From assembly GCA_020638455.1 (NCBI GenBank), contig JACKIK010000001.1, positions 496,001-560,000 of the forward strand: a stretch of DNA of 64,000 nucleotides. The letters run 5' to 3'. A program made the translations under genes and the position numbers. This document shows positions 1 to 9,304 of the stretch, piece by piece. How positions within the stretch are numbered: the first letter of the stretch is position 1; each line of letters opens with the position of its first letter. The notes below the pieces were generated by a model, which made no database searches, was not told where the DNA came from, and worked only from the letters and a program-made list of their open reading frames with translations. Source of the DNA: Hyphomonas sp. Its GTDB lineage: Bacteria; Pseudomonadota; Alphaproteobacteria; Caulobacterales; Hyphomonadaceae.

Positions 1-39
1 CCGCGCGGAAAACCAGCCGGCAAGAAGACAAGGGTTTAT

Positions 40-64
40 CGGACGGCGTGCTTCACGCCCTCCG
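40..64. other. Inverted repeat upstream of dnaN
   Basis: The arms GGCGTG (45-50) and CACGCC (54-59) are separated by CTT. Beyond a C/C mismatch the stem extends by three more pairs (GGA/TCC). It lies about 20 bases upstream of the dnaN start. It could be a hairpin in the dnaN 5' leader or the terminator of a gene left of the window. No U-tract follows on either strand, so a classical intrinsic terminator is unlikely. Bases 1-82 otherwise show no gene. Confidence 0.4.
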
Positions 65-82
65 GGATGGACGGACCAGACG

Positions 83-1204
83 ATGAAACTGACGATTGAA
101 CGCGGCGACCTGCTCAACGCACTTTCCCATGTGCAGAACGTTGTCGAGCGGCGCAACACGATCCCGATCCTGTCCAATGTCCTTCTTCAGGCCTCCAAGA
201 AAGAACTGCGCCTGACGGCGACCGACCTCGACATCGAGGCCGTCGACAGTGCCCCGGCGAAGGTTGCCCGCGAAGGCGCCGTGACCGCCCCGGCCGGCAC
301 GCTGTTCGACGTGGTGCGCAAGCTGCCCGCCGGCGCCGAAGTGGAACTCGAGCTGCAGCCGGAAAACCAGCGCCTGTCGATCACGGCCGGGCGCTCGCAT
401 TTCGAACTGCCGACCCTGCCCGCCTCGGACTTCCAGACCATGTCGGTGGACGACGGCGCGACCAGCTTCACGCTCGACGCGAAGGACCTCGCCCGCCTGA
501 TCGACAAGACGCGCTTTGCGATCTCCACCGAGGAGACCCGCTACTATCTCAACGGCGTCTACATGCACGGCACGAAGAATGATGACGGCAAGCCCGTGCT
601 GCGCGCCGTGGCAACCGACGGCCATCGCCTCGCGCTCGCTGAAGCGCCGGCCCCGAAGGGCGCCGAGGCGCTTGCCGGCGTGATCGTGCCGCGCAAGGCG
701 ATCGGCGAGGCCCGCCGCCTGATCGACGGGCTCGACGGTCCCGTGGAGATCGACGTGTCGGATTCCAAGATCGTCGTGCGCGCCGGGCGGGCGACGCTGA
801 CCTCGAAACTGATCGACGGCTCCTTCCCCGACTATGCCCGCGTCATTCCGAAGGGCAACGAGAAGAAGCTCACCATCGACAACAAGGCGTTCGAAGCCGC
901 GGTCGACCGCGTCGCCACGGTCTCGGCGGAGCGCTCGCGCTCGGTGAAACTGTCGCTGGACGACGGCAAGCTGACCCTCGCCGTGAACCATGCCGAGACC
1001 GGCGTCGGCAATGAGGAACTGGAAGCGGACTATGCCGCCGAGCCGATGGAGATCGGCTTCAACGCCAAATACCTGCTCGACATCGCCGCCCAGATCGAGG
1101 CGCCGGACGCGGAGTTCATGTTCAACGACCCGGCCTCTCCGGCGCTGGTGCTGGACCCGTCCGACGATTCCGCCCGCTACGTCCTGATGCCGCTGCGGGT
1201 CTGA
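83..1204 (+). CDS. dnaN: DNA polymerase III subunit beta (sliding clamp)
   Basis: The 373-residue product is the ring-shaped processivity clamp that tethers the replicative polymerase to DNA. The N-terminus (MKLTIERGDLLNALSHVQNV, followed by a VERRNTIPILSNVLL segment) is characteristic of bacterial beta clamps. The length fits three clamp domains of about 120 residues, and the C-terminus ends in the usual YVLMPLRV. The ATG at 83 is the only start matching the family N-terminus; its ribosome binding site is weak. recF follows 28 bases downstream on the same strand, the common bacterial dnaN-recF arrangement, so co-transcription is likely. dnaA is not adjacent in the visible sequence. Confidence 0.98.
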   Translation: MKLTIERGDLLNALSHVQNVVERRNTIPILSNVLLQASKKELRLTATDLDIEAVDSAPAKVAREGAVTAPAGTLFDVVRKLPAGAEVELELQPENQRLSITAGRSHFELPTLPASDFQTMSVDDGATSFTLDAKDLARLIDKTRFAISTEETRYYLNGVYMHGTKNDDGKPVLRAVATDGHRLALAEAPAPKGAEALAGVIVPRKAIGEARRLIDGLDGPVEIDVSDSKIVVRAGRATLTSKLIDGSFPDYARVIPKGNEKKLTIDNKAFEAAVDRVATVSAERSRSVKLSLDDGKLTLAVNHAETGVGNEELEADYAAEPMEIGFNAKYLLDIAAQIEAPDAEFMFNDPASPALVLDPSDDSARYVLMPLRV

Positions 1205-1232
1205 CCAGCGGCGGGAGTGCCCGCAGACCGAC

Positions 1233-2348
1233 ATGACCGCGCTCACGAGACTGTCGCTCACGGACTTTCGCAATTATGCGTCGCTGATCCTTCCGCTGGA
1301 GGGGCGGCATGTGTGCCTGTACGGCGCCAATGGTGCCGGCAAGACGAATTTACTGGAAGCCGTCAGCCAGCTTGGCCCCGGTCGTGGTCTCAGGTCGTCC
1401 ACCCTGCCGGAAATGGCCCGCACGGGGACCAGCGGCGGCTGGACCGTGGCGGCGACGCTGGCCGACGAACGCAAGGTGGGCGTGACGCTGGACCTCGCCG
1501 GTGGCAGCGCCAAGCGCGTCGTGCGGATCGACGGCGCGCCAGCCACCGCAACGGACCTTGCCGACATCATCCGCATCGTCTGGCTGACGCCGAACATGGA
1601 CGGCGTGTTCCGCGGCAGCGCCAGCGACCGGCGGCGCTTCTTCGACCGGCTGGTGCTGGCGCACCTCCCCTCACATGCGACCGTCTCCAGCCGCTATGAG
1701 CGGGCGATGCGCGAGCGCAATGCGCTGCTGGAGCGCGGGCATGTGGACCCGGCCTGGGCAGATTCCATCGAGGTGAAGCTGGCCGAGAGCGGCGCCGAGA
1801 TTGCCATCAACCGGGCGCAGGTGATCGAGTCCCTGCAGGCGGCGATCGAGGCGCGGCCGGAGGGACATTTTCCGAAGGCGGACGTTTCGCTGGAAGGCGA
1901 GGCCGAGGCCGCCGCGCTGAGGGGCGAGGACTTCCGGGCCATTTTTGACAGGCTGGTCGAGACGTTCCGGACAACGCGCCGGCGCGACATGGCGGCCGGG
2001 CGGACGATTGACGGGCCGCACCGTTCGGACCTTGCCGTGATCCACCGGCCGACGGGCGCGCCGGCCAAGGATGCCTCGACCGGCCAGCAGAAGGCGCTGC
2101 TGATCGGGCTGATCCTTGCCTCGGCAACGGCGCTCAAGACGGAACGGGATGGCCCCCCGCCCCTGCTGCTGCTGGACGAGGCGGCGGCGCATCTTGATCC
2201 GGACCGCCGCGCGGCCCTGTTCGACGAGCTCTGTGCGCTTGGCGGGCAGGCCTGGCTGACGGGCACGGAGAAATTCCTGTTCGAGGCCTTCGGCGACCGC
2301 GCCCAATGCCTGCGCGTCGAGCACGGCGCCGTCTCGGCCCCGGACTGA
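1233..2348 (+). CDS. recF: DNA replication/repair protein RecF
   Basis: This 371-residue SMC-like ATPase loads RecA at single-strand gaps in the RecFOR pathway. The Walker A motif GANGAGKTN lies near residues 31-39. An ABC-type signature (DASTGQQKALLIGL) and Walker B (PPLLLLDEAAAHLD) lie in the C-terminal third, in the expected order. The N-terminal LTRLSLTDFRNY is the usual RecF opening. It follows dnaN after 28 bases, and clamp and repair protein are often co-transcribed. The gene converges on the minus-strand vWA gene with only three bases between stop codons, so no terminator space is visible. gyrB, often next after recF, is absent here. Confidence 0.97.
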   Translation: MTALTRLSLTDFRNYASLILPLEGRHVCLYGANGAGKTNLLEAVSQLGPGRGLRSSTLPEMARTGTSGGWTVAATLADERKVGVTLDLAGGSAKRVVRIDGAPATATDLADIIRIVWLTPNMDGVFRGSASDRRRFFDRLVLAHLPSHATVSSRYERAMRERNALLERGHVDPAWADSIEVKLAESGAEIAINRAQVIESLQAAIEARPEGHFPKADVSLEGEAEAAALRGEDFRAIFDRLVETFRTTRRRDMAAGRTIDGPHRSDLAVIHRPTGAPAKDASTGQQKALLIGLILASATALKTERDGPPPLLLLDEAAAHLDPDRRAALFDELCALGGQAWLTGTEKFLFEAFGDRAQCLRVEHGAVSAPD

Positions 2349-2351
2349 GCC

Positions 2352-3968
2352 CTATTTCTTGATACGCAGCAGGGAAATGCGGTGGGCGATTTCCTTGTAG
2401 ACGTCGAGCAGCTGGTCGCCATCGGCCGCCGCGAAAGCATGGCTTGGATCGCTGGCGCAGTATTCGAGGATCGTCCGCCCGTCGCCGGTGCGCTGCACGC
2501 TGTCGGGCACCTGGAAGCCGACGGTGTAGATTTCGACATTCGACGGAGCGCGCTTCATCGCATCACAAAGGTCCATGGCCTGGTCGAACGAGCCCTTGAG
2601 CGCCGACGGGTGCGAGGAGTTGAAATCGCCGTCGGTCATCAGCACGACGACTTTCATCGAGTTCGGCTCGTCATAGTTCCACGGCGTCGAGCCTTCCGGC
2701 CAGATCGATGCCCAGCTCGGCGAGATCAGGTACCAGCCCCAGGCGAGGCCGAGATGGCCGGCCGTGCCGCCGCTGGCGGTGAGGCTGTTCACATATTCCT
2801 TGAGTTCGGCCTTGTTGTCCGTGAGCGGAACAGGGCTGGACGTTTCGCAATGGGCGAAGTCGTTCGAGAAGGCGCCTTTTGAGGTCGAGTCCGCGCCGCC
2901 ATAGGCAACTTCCTGCCAGCCGTCATATTTGCGGCGGTCGCTTGCGCCGAAATCCCAGTCGGGATTGCCCATGCCGATCCAGGCGAGCGGTCCGGGCGCA
3001 GCATCGGAGGAGGCCTGCGCACCGGTGCGCTCGAACACACAGGTGTCGTCCACGCTGACATCGTCATAGAAACGGCGCGCCGGATCCCAGGCCCAGTTGG
3101 ACCGCCGGTCGCAGGTGCCGCTGTCGAGGCAGGTGCCGGTCTGGTAGTAGAAGAAGCGCTTGCCGGTCGCCGCATCGTACATGCGCTTGCCGTTGTAATC
3201 GTCATAGTTGGCTTCGGCGGCGGAATTGGAGGCGTCGGCGCCGAGCGACACTGCATCCGTGACGGCGCTGGTATAGGCCCCGGCATTGACGGCGTTGTTG
3301 TAGGTCGCAATCGACACGCGCAGCGAGCTGTCGATGCCGTCCTGGCCGTCCGGCAGCAATTCGTCGAAGGCAGCGCCGGCCGCGGTCTTCAGGAGGCCGA
3401 GGCGGTTGTAGGAGTTCATCGAGCCCGACACGTCGAACACGAAGGCAACGTCCACCTTGCCGATCGAATAGGTCGAGGTGGAGGAGACGCCGAAGGTCAG
3501 GTCGTCATGCCCGATCAGCTTGGTCACGAAAGTCGGCTGGACACAGCTCACAGAGGCGGAGAGGTCGTCGCTCGACTGGTCGAAGGTCACGCCGATCTCG
3601 CCGCAATTGAGATCGCCGCCGGCCGTGTCGATCAGGGAGTTGGCATAGGTGCGGACTTCCTGGATGACCTCTTCGTCGGTGCTGCCCTTCTGGCGGTCGA
3701 GCGCACCAGCGAGCACGGCGGAGTCGAGCGCGAACTGAACCTTGTTCTTCTGGCGGACGGTGAATTCGAGATCGAGCGCAACACCGGCGAGGCCGAGCAC
3801 GGCTGTCACGACAAAGGCCATCAGTACAGAGACGTTTGCCCGACGGTCGGCCCGCCAGTGGCGGACGACGCGCGGCAGCCGCGGCGACGAAAAATATCCT
3901 GTCAGTGCGCGCATTGTGGCGTGTCCCGGCCAGATTTGGACCCAATGACCATTTTCCACCTCAGACAT
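2352..3968 (-). CDS. TadG-like pilus-assembly protein with von Willebrand A domain
   Basis: The 538-residue protein has an N-terminal TadE/G-type membrane anchor near residues 46-68 (RRANVSVLMAFVVTAVLGLA) followed by ALDLEF, the usual start of putative Flp pilus-assembly TadG proteins. A vWA domain begins near residue 172 with an intact MIDAS motif DVSGS (D179) and continues to the C-terminus. I chose the ATG at 3968 because GGAAGG stands eight bases upstream. The internal ATG at 3914 also fits but lacks a good site. It is probably inner-membrane anchored with the vWA domain outside the cytoplasm. A related protein lies 86 bases upstream on the same strand. No tad/cpa secretion genes are adjacent, so the exact role is unclear. 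Confidence 0.85.
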   Translation of the reverse strand: MSEVENGHWVQIWPGHATMRALTGYFSSPRLPRVVRHWRADRRANVSVLMAFVVTAVLGLAGVALDLEFTVRQKNKVQFALDSAVLAGALDRQKGSTDEEVIQEVRTYANSLIDTAGGDLNCGEIGVTFDQSSDDLSASVSCVQPTFVTKLIGHDDLTFGVSSTSTYSIGKVDVAFVFDVSGSMNSYNRLGLLKTAAGAAFDELLPDGQDGIDSSLRVSIATYNNAVNAGAYTSAVTDAVSLGADASNSAAEANYDDYNGKRMYDAATGKRFFYYQTGTCLDSGTCDRRSNWAWDPARRFYDDVSVDDTCVFERTGAQASSDAAPGPLAWIGMGNPDWDFGASDRRKYDGWQEVAYGGADSTSKGAFSNDFAHCETSSPVPLTDNKAELKEYVNSLTASGGTAGHLGLAWGWYLISPSWASIWPEGSTPWNYDEPNSMKVVVLMTDGDFNSSHPSALKGSFDQAMDLCDAMKRAPSNVEIYTVGFQVPDSVQRTGDGRTILEYCASDPSHAFAAADGDQLLDVYKEIAHRISLLRIKK

Positions 3969-4054
3969 TGACGCGGCCTTCCCGAGGCGAAGGAAATTTC
4001 CAGCGCATCGGAAAGGCCGCTTTAACCAGGGCGTCCTGCCCTGGCGTGGGGGGC

Positions 4055-5320
4055 TCAGAGTTCCAGATAGATGTCCTTGTTGGGGCCGAAGGCGCGCACG
4101 CCGGTGAATTCGCACTTCGAACGGAGGTTCGAATCCCCGCCGAAATCGACCGATTTCGCCACGATCTGGGTGCAGCCGTCCGCGACATCGGACGTGCCGC
4201 GGAACTCGATATCGGTGACCGGAAAGTAGAGCGCGCCGGTCATGGTCGAGTTGATGTTGCCCGAGATCTTCATCGATGCGAGCGACGGCGTCGTTTCGCG
4301 GTCGCCATACATAAGGATGCCGGCCCAGTCGCCGCTGGTCGGCGCCGAAATGTTGACCGTGCCGCCATTGGCATTGTCGAACTGGCCGCCATTCATGAAG
4401 ACCAGCGTGACATTCGTGCCGCTGAGCACGGCCCAGCTGGAATGCAGTTGCAGGTCGACGCCGTCGAAATAGTAGACCCCGCCATCGTCGAGGAGCACGG
4501 TGTCGTTCATTTTGACGTCGGAGCCGCAATAGCGCCCGGCCGGCAGGCGGTAGGTCGTCTTGTCGATCTTCTCCGGCTTCTGACACGTCATGGCGGAAAC
4601 GTTCGCCGTGATCCTGATGTCTTCATACGGGTCGCGGATCCGGCCGTCATTCGGCACCGGCGACGGGCAGACCGTGGTGGTGATCGCGGCGAGGTCGCCG
4701 ATATCGCCGGCCGCGTGCACGCAGCTCGCCTCCATCTTGCCGGACCCGGCGACATACACGCTGTAGGGGCCGCGCACATTCGAGATGACGCTGCAGCCAT
4801 CGGTATTCACATCGGCCGAGCTCGACACGCGAATGCCCTGCGGTGCCGTCGGTCCGAGCGCGAGGATACAGCCATCGGTGATCGTGCCGTACACCGCGCG
4901 CGCCTCGACATGGAAGCTCATGTCGCGGACGCCCAGCATGGAGGACAGGCTGGTATCCTGCTGGCATTCATAGCGGGCATAGACGCTCGCCTTGGTGTTC
5001 GGGATGAGCGGCTCGCCGCCCTGGCAGGACAGGCCCATGTCGGTGTCGGCCGTGATCTTGGCCATGACGTCCGCCACATCCTGTTTCACGTCGGCGATCG
5101 ACTCGCCCTGCTGCAGGGCGCGGGCCGCTGCCAGCACCGCCGCATCGAGCGCAGCCTGAACGTCGTCCTGCCGGTTCTGGGTTGTCCGGAAGTCCAGCGC
5201 GAAGCCCGAAACGGCGAGAATCGGGAACATCGTGACTGCCGAAATGATCGTGATATTGCCCCGCTGGTTGCGGATGAAACCGGTCTTCTGCCGGCTGGAT
5301 TTCTTCGAAATGACCGTCAT
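4055..5320 (-). CDS. TadG-family pilus-assembly-like membrane protein
   Basis: The 421-residue protein opens with a TadE/G-like anchor (QRGNITIISAVTMFPILAVS, residues about 19-38) followed by ALDFRTTQNRQDDVQAALDAAVLAAA. This is the signature of the putative Flp pilus-assembly TadE/G-like domain. The rest is a Cys-containing exported region with no vWA motif that I recognise. The start at 5320 is supported by GGGTGAGG upstream. It probably forms an operon with the vWA protein downstream (86-base gap). An exported, cell-surface or pilus-associated role is inferred from family knowledge only. The partner genes of a tad secretion system are not in view. Confidence 0.8.
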   Translation of the reverse strand: MTVISKKSSRQKTGFIRNQRGNITIISAVTMFPILAVSGFALDFRTTQNRQDDVQAALDAAVLAAARALQQGESIADVKQDVADVMAKITADTDMGLSCQGGEPLIPNTKASVYARYECQQDTSLSSMLGVRDMSFHVEARAVYGTITDGCILALGPTAPQGIRVSSSADVNTDGCSVISNVRGPYSVYVAGSGKMEASCVHAAGDIGDLAAITTTVCPSPVPNDGRIRDPYEDIRITANVSAMTCQKPEKIDKTTYRLPAGRYCGSDVKMNDTVLLDDGGVYYFDGVDLQLHSSWAVLSGTNVTLVFMNGGQFDNANGGTVNISAPTSGDWAGILMYGDRETTPSLASMKISGNINSTMTGALYFPVTDIEFRGTSDVADGCTQIVAKSVDFGGDSNLRSKCEFTGVRAFGPNKDIYLEL

Positions 5321-5409
5321 GGTACACCTCACCCTGCTGAGCCGGGAGTAAACAGATCACCCCGGTGTTGGTGACGTTTGCTTGTGAAATTTTGACGGCC
5401 AATTTCACT

Positions 5410-5431
5410 ATTCGTTCAAGCTCGAACGAAT
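5410..5431. promoter_or_regulatory. Perfect 8-bp inverted repeat in tadG-thyA divergent region
   Basis: ATTCGTTC (5410-5417) and GAACGAAT (5424-5431) are exact inverted repeats with a six-base spacer. The site lies between a minus-strand and a plus-strand gene, where an operator for either would be placed. The GTTC/GAAC half sites recall alphaproteobacterial LexA sites, but the spacing and orientation do not match GTTC-N7-GTTC. No regulator is assigned. A GANTC site overlaps its right edge (5428-5432). Confidence 0.45.
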
Positions 5432-5439
5432 CGCGAAAG

Positions 5440-5465
5440 CCGGGGTTCACCATAATGGTGCCCGG
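5440..5465. promoter_or_regulatory. Second palindrome in tadG-thyA intergenic region
   Basis: CACCAT-A-ATGGTG (5448-5460) is a perfect 13-base palindrome. It is flanked by CCGGG (5440-5444) and CCCGG (5461-5465), which can extend the stem past a three-base bulge. It lies 145 bases before thyA. It could be an operator or an RNA hairpin in a leader. I cannot say which. Confidence 0.4.
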
Positions 5466-5604
5466 TCCTGACAGGAGGCCCCCCAGCCCCGGCGACAAGC
5501 GCCCTGTTTTCTGGCGTTTCAATCGTTACTGAAGCCTTTACTTGGCCCCGGCCCGGCACTCTGTGGTATGAGTCCCTGACCCGAATCGAAACGTCGAAAA
5601 AATC

Positions 5605-6399
<795 letters not shown>

Positions 6400-6412
6400 C
6401 CCCCCAAACCCG

Positions 6413-6492
6413 CTCACCCCGGCGAAAGCCGGGGTCCAGAGATACAGAGACCTGTGCCTGCCGCCCTGGATCCCGGCTTTCGCCGGGATGAG
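6413..6492. repeat. Extragenic palindromic repeat pair (bidirectional hairpin element)
   Basis: Two hairpins, CCCCGGC-GAAA-GCCGGGG (6417-6434) and TCCCGGC-TTTC-GCCGGGA (6471-6488), are themselves inverted copies of one another. The outer arms are 6413-6438 and 6467-6492, around a variable 28-base centre. This matches the dispersed palindromic elements common between genes in alphaproteobacteria. It sits between convergent thyA and the CMD gene and probably ends transcription from both. I found no second copy in the window. Confidence 0.75.
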
Positions 6493-6511
6493 CGGCCAGC
6501 GGAGCATAGGT

Positions 6512-6868
6512 CTAGTCGTCCTTAAGCGCCTGCCACGCCGTCCAGGCGTCGGCCGCATACATCAGACCCGGCCCGCCGCCCATATAGACGACCATGCCGA
6601 GCGCTTCGGAGACTTCGCCATCCGTCGCGCCAAGGCGCTTCAGGGTCTTGGTATGGAAACCGATACAAGCATCGCACTGTTTCGACGCGCCGATCGCCAG
6701 CGCGATCAGCTCCTTGGTCTTCTTGGAAAGCGCCCCGTCTTCCAGTGCCCCTTTTGCCATGGCGTTGAAATTGGTGACGGTCTTGTTCACGTCCGTCTCG
6801 CAAAGGCCGGCGATGCCCTTGTTCACGCCCGACGTGATGGTGGCGTAGTCTTTCGTACCGGAAGTCAT
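6512..6868 (-). CDS. Carboxymuconolactone decarboxylase (AhpD-like) family protein
   Basis: The 118-residue protein matches the CMD/AhpD fold. It has the redox CXXC motif C65-D-A-C68 followed by IGFH, and the helix KKTKELIALAIGASKQC that precedes it in this family. Such proteins are small peroxidase-like or thiol-disulphide antioxidant enzymes, or true decarboxylases when the catalytic set differs. The CXXC and the trailing His favour the AhpD-like branch. The ATG at 6868 is preceded by AGGAG. It converges on thyA across the palindromic repeat. No AhpC gene is nearby, so the partner is unknown. Confidence 0.88.
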   Translation of the reverse strand: MTSGTKDYATITSGVNKGIAGLCETDVNKTVTNFNAMAKGALEDGALSKKTKELIALAIGASKQCDACIGFHTKTLKRLGATDGEVSEALGMVVYMGGGPGLMYAADAWTAWQALKDD

Positions 6869-7004
6869 GCTGGCTCCTGTTCCTGTCTGATGGCCGAATC
6901 GGGATTGGCTGCCGTCTGCAGCAATAAGGACTTGTCCCCGGTTTGCGGAGTCCCCCTTTGCGGCTGATTGGCAGGATCCGCCGCAGCGCTTAAGCTCAGC
7001 CCCC

Positions 7005-7694
7005 ATGTGCGGACGTTTTTTCAGGCATGGCGTGACCTGGGCGGAATACCGCGACGCCCTGTCCATCGTTCCTCCGCTCGGCATCGCGCCTCCGGAGGCG
7101 GCCTATAATATCGCACCGACGCAATATGTCCCGATTGTCCGCCTGACGCCGGAAGGCGAGGACATGCCCGCCGGAACCCGGCAGCTGGCCCCGGCGATGT
7201 GGGGCCTCGTGCCGAGCTGGTGGCACAAGCCGCTGAAGGAGAAGAAATTCTCCACTTTCAATGCACGCGCCGAAGGGCTGGAGGAGTCGAACACGTTCCG
7301 CGGCGCCTTCCGCCACCGGCGCTGCCTGGTGCCGGCCAGCGGCTTCTATGAGTGGACGGGCCCGCAGGGACGGAAGACCCCTTACGCCATCGGCCTCCGC
7401 AACCGCCGCTGGTTCTGCTTCGCCGGCCTGTGGGACCGGGCGATGATCGACGGATCGGAGCTCGACAGCTTCACTATCCTCACGACGAAGCCGAACGACC
7501 TGATGGCGGGCCTGCACACGCGTATGCCGGTGATCGTGGACCCGAAGGACTATGACCGCTGGCTGACGGCGCCGGCGAAAACCGTGCAGGACCTGTTCGA
7601 GCCCTTCCCCACCGATGCCATGCACGCCTGGCCCGTCGGCCCGGCGGTCGGCAATGTCCGCAACCAGGGGCCGGAACTGATCGAGGAGGCCTGA
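7005..7694 (+). CDS. SOS response-associated peptidase (SRAP/HMCES, YedK-like)
   Basis: The 229-residue protein begins Met-Cys-Gly-Arg-Phe. After Met removal the N-terminal cysteine is the residue that forms a covalent thiazolidine crosslink to abasic sites in single-stranded DNA. Other family landmarks follow in order: NIAPTQ, WGLVPSWW, FNARAEG, RCLVPASGFYEW and HTRMPVI. The role is protection of abasic sites during replication. The start is fixed by the need for Cys2. It is monocistronic between the CMD gene and aqpZ. I saw no LexA box directly upstream. Confidence 0.95.
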   Translation: MCGRFFRHGVTWAEYRDALSIVPPLGIAPPEAAYNIAPTQYVPIVRLTPEGEDMPAGTRQLAPAMWGLVPSWWHKPLKEKKFSTFNARAEGLEESNTFRGAFRHRRCLVPASGFYEWTGPQGRKTPYAIGLRNRRWFCFAGLWDRAMIDGSELDSFTILTTKPNDLMAGLHTRMPVIVDPKDYDRWLTAPAKTVQDLFEPFPTDAMHAWPVGPAVGNVRNQGPELIEEA

Positions 7695-7797
7695 ATCGCT
7701 CTCCAACTAACCCATTGCGAATAAAGACAAATTCCGTCAATCTCCCGTCATCAACCGGGCGTAAGATCCGGCAAACGTATCTCGGGAGGGTACACAT

Positions 7798-8481
7798 ATG
7801 AAAACCTTTGTCGCTGAACTCATCGGCACGATGACACTTGTCCTGTTCGGCTGCGGCTCGGCCGTGCTGGCGGGCGGGGAAGTCGGCCAGCTGGGCATTG
7901 CCTTCGCCTTCGGCCTGTCCATCGTGGCGATGGCCTATGGTATCGGCCCGATTTCGGGCTGCCACATCAATCCGGCCGTCAGCTTCGGCGCCTTCGTCGC
8001 CGGACGCCTGCCCATGAAGGACATGCTGACCTACTGGGCCGCCCAGTTCATCGGCGCCCTGATCGCCGCGGGCATCCTCTACCTCATCGCCAGCGGCCGG
8101 CCGGGCTATGATCTTGCGGTCAACGGCCTCGGCCAGAACGGATGGGGCGAAGGCTATCTCGGCGGCTACGGCCTGACCGCAGCCTTCGTGTTCGAAGTCG
8201 TGGCGACGTTCATCTTCCTGGTCGTCATCCTCGGCTCGACCTCGAAAGGCGCACCGGCCGGCTTTGCGGGCATCTCGATCGGCATGACGCTGGTGATGAT
8301 CCACATTGTCGGCATCCAGGTGACCGGCGTGTCGGTGAACCCGGCCCGCAGCTTCGGCCCGGCCGTGTTCGTCGGCGGCAAGGCGCTGACACAGCTCTGG
8401 CTGTTCTTCGTTGCCCCGCTGATCGGCGCGGGCCTCGCCGGCCTCCTCGCCTCGATGAGGCTCACAACGAAGGACGACTAG
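7798..8481 (+). CDS. aqpZ: Aquaporin Z
   Basis: The 227-residue membrane channel has six predicted transmembrane helices and both NPA boxes (N58-P59-A60 in HINPAVSFG and N181-P182-A183 in SVNPARSFG). H169 and R184 fit the aromatic/arginine selectivity filter of a water-specific aquaporin. The length is close to that of E. coli AqpZ. It provides rapid water flux across the inner membrane during osmotic change. The start is supported by GGGAGGG seven bases upstream. It converges on the transporter gene at 8488 with a six-base gap. A glycerol facilitator is less likely given the filter residues. Confidence 0.94.
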   Translation: MKTFVAELIGTMTLVLFGCGSAVLAGGEVGQLGIAFAFGLSIVAMAYGIGPISGCHINPAVSFGAFVAGRLPMKDMLTYWAAQFIGALIAAGILYLIASGRPGYDLAVNGLGQNGWGEGYLGGYGLTAAFVFEVVATFIFLVVILGSTSKGAPAGFAGISIGMTLVMIHIVGIQVTGVSVNPARSFGPAVFVGGKALTQLWLFFVAPLIGAGLAGLLASMRLTTKDD

Positions 8482-8487
8482 GCGATC

Positions 8488-9174
8488 TCAGAGCTCCGCC
8501 GGATTCGTCAGGCCGAGGTCTTCCCGGCGGCGGATCACGGCGGAGACGATCACCGCCCCCACCATCTTGCCGATAACGAACACGATCCAGTTCCAGACAT
8601 GCAGGGAGTTGCCGGGTTCGGCACCGAATTCGATCTGCTTGGCGAGGTCTGCGCCATAAAGGAACACGGTCGTGTCCACCGGCGCGGCAAACAGGCTGGA
8701 GAGCAGGATCCGCGTCGACAGGCGGTATTTCGTGAAGGTGAACATCATCCAGTCGACGCCTTCGGAGATCGCGAAGGCCACGCCGCTGGCCAGCGCGATC
8801 ACCGGCCATGCGTAATAGAATGACCAGGCGACGGCGAGCGCCATGGCGACCAGCACGCGGTGGTGCATTTCGCGCTGAACGAAATCTCGCACCACGAACA
8901 CCATGCCGGTCACGATCGTCATCGGGTGCAACGACACGCCGTGCGCCAGCAGGCCCGTGCCCTGCGGGGCCATGACCTCGAATTCCGGGATCACGCCGAA
9001 GCTCCAGTTGAGGAAGGGAATCAACGCAACGTACATCAGCGCCCACAGCCGGCCCTGCAGCATCCAGATCGCCGTAAAGGTGAGCGACAAAGCTATCAGG
9101 GCGAGAAGGAACTGCTGGGGATGCCCGTTTGTCAGAACTGAAATGAACGTATTAATCACGGAACTCCCCGACAT
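8488..9174 (-). CDS. Queuosine precursor transporter (VUT/YhhQ family)
   Basis: The 228-residue integral membrane protein has about six hydrophobic segments and the VUT-family stretch LSTRILLSSLFAAPVDTTVFL followed by a C-terminal GKMVGAVIVSAVI. The family includes E. coli YhhQ, which imports preQ0/preQ1 for queuosine tRNA modification. I placed the start at 9174 because the hydrophobic N-terminus begins just after it, but no strong ribosome binding site is visible, so the start is uncertain. I looked for a preQ1 riboswitch in the 130 bases upstream and did not recognise one. It is divergent from folA. Confidence 0.83.
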   Translation of the reverse strand: MSGSSVINTFISVLTNGHPQQFLLALIALSLTFTAIWMLQGRLWALMYVALIPFLNWSFGVIPEFEVMAPQGTGLLAHGVSLHPMTIVTGMVFVVRDFVQREMHHRVLVAMALAVAWSFYYAWPVIALASGVAFAISEGVDWMMFTFTKYRLSTRILLSSLFAAPVDTTVFLYGADLAKQIEFGAEPGNSLHVWNWIVFVIGKMVGAVIVSAVIRRREDLGLTNPAEL

Positions 9175-9304
9175 GACTGCAAAAATTTCGAAACCGCTGG
9201 ATCGGAATGGTTGTCTTACGCATAGGTAATGAACAACGAGTGGGGACAATAGAGGGTGTGCCAGCGCGCGCCGCAACCGGAATTACGCAAGAGGGCAATT
9301 CCGA

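Noticed and set aside
4126..4138. GGTTCGAATCCCC, resembling the T-arm of a tRNA
   Set aside because: It lies inside the TadG-like coding sequence, the 5-bp T-stem does not pair, and no acceptor or anticodon arm can be drawn around it.
7005..7694. LexA control of the SRAP gene
   Set aside because: No GTTC-N7-GTTC or similar box was found in the upstream region.
9175..9304. Possible preQ1 riboswitch upstream of the queuosine-precursor transporter
   Set aside because: I could not draw the conserved pseudoknot of a preQ1-I, -II or -III riboswitch in this segment.
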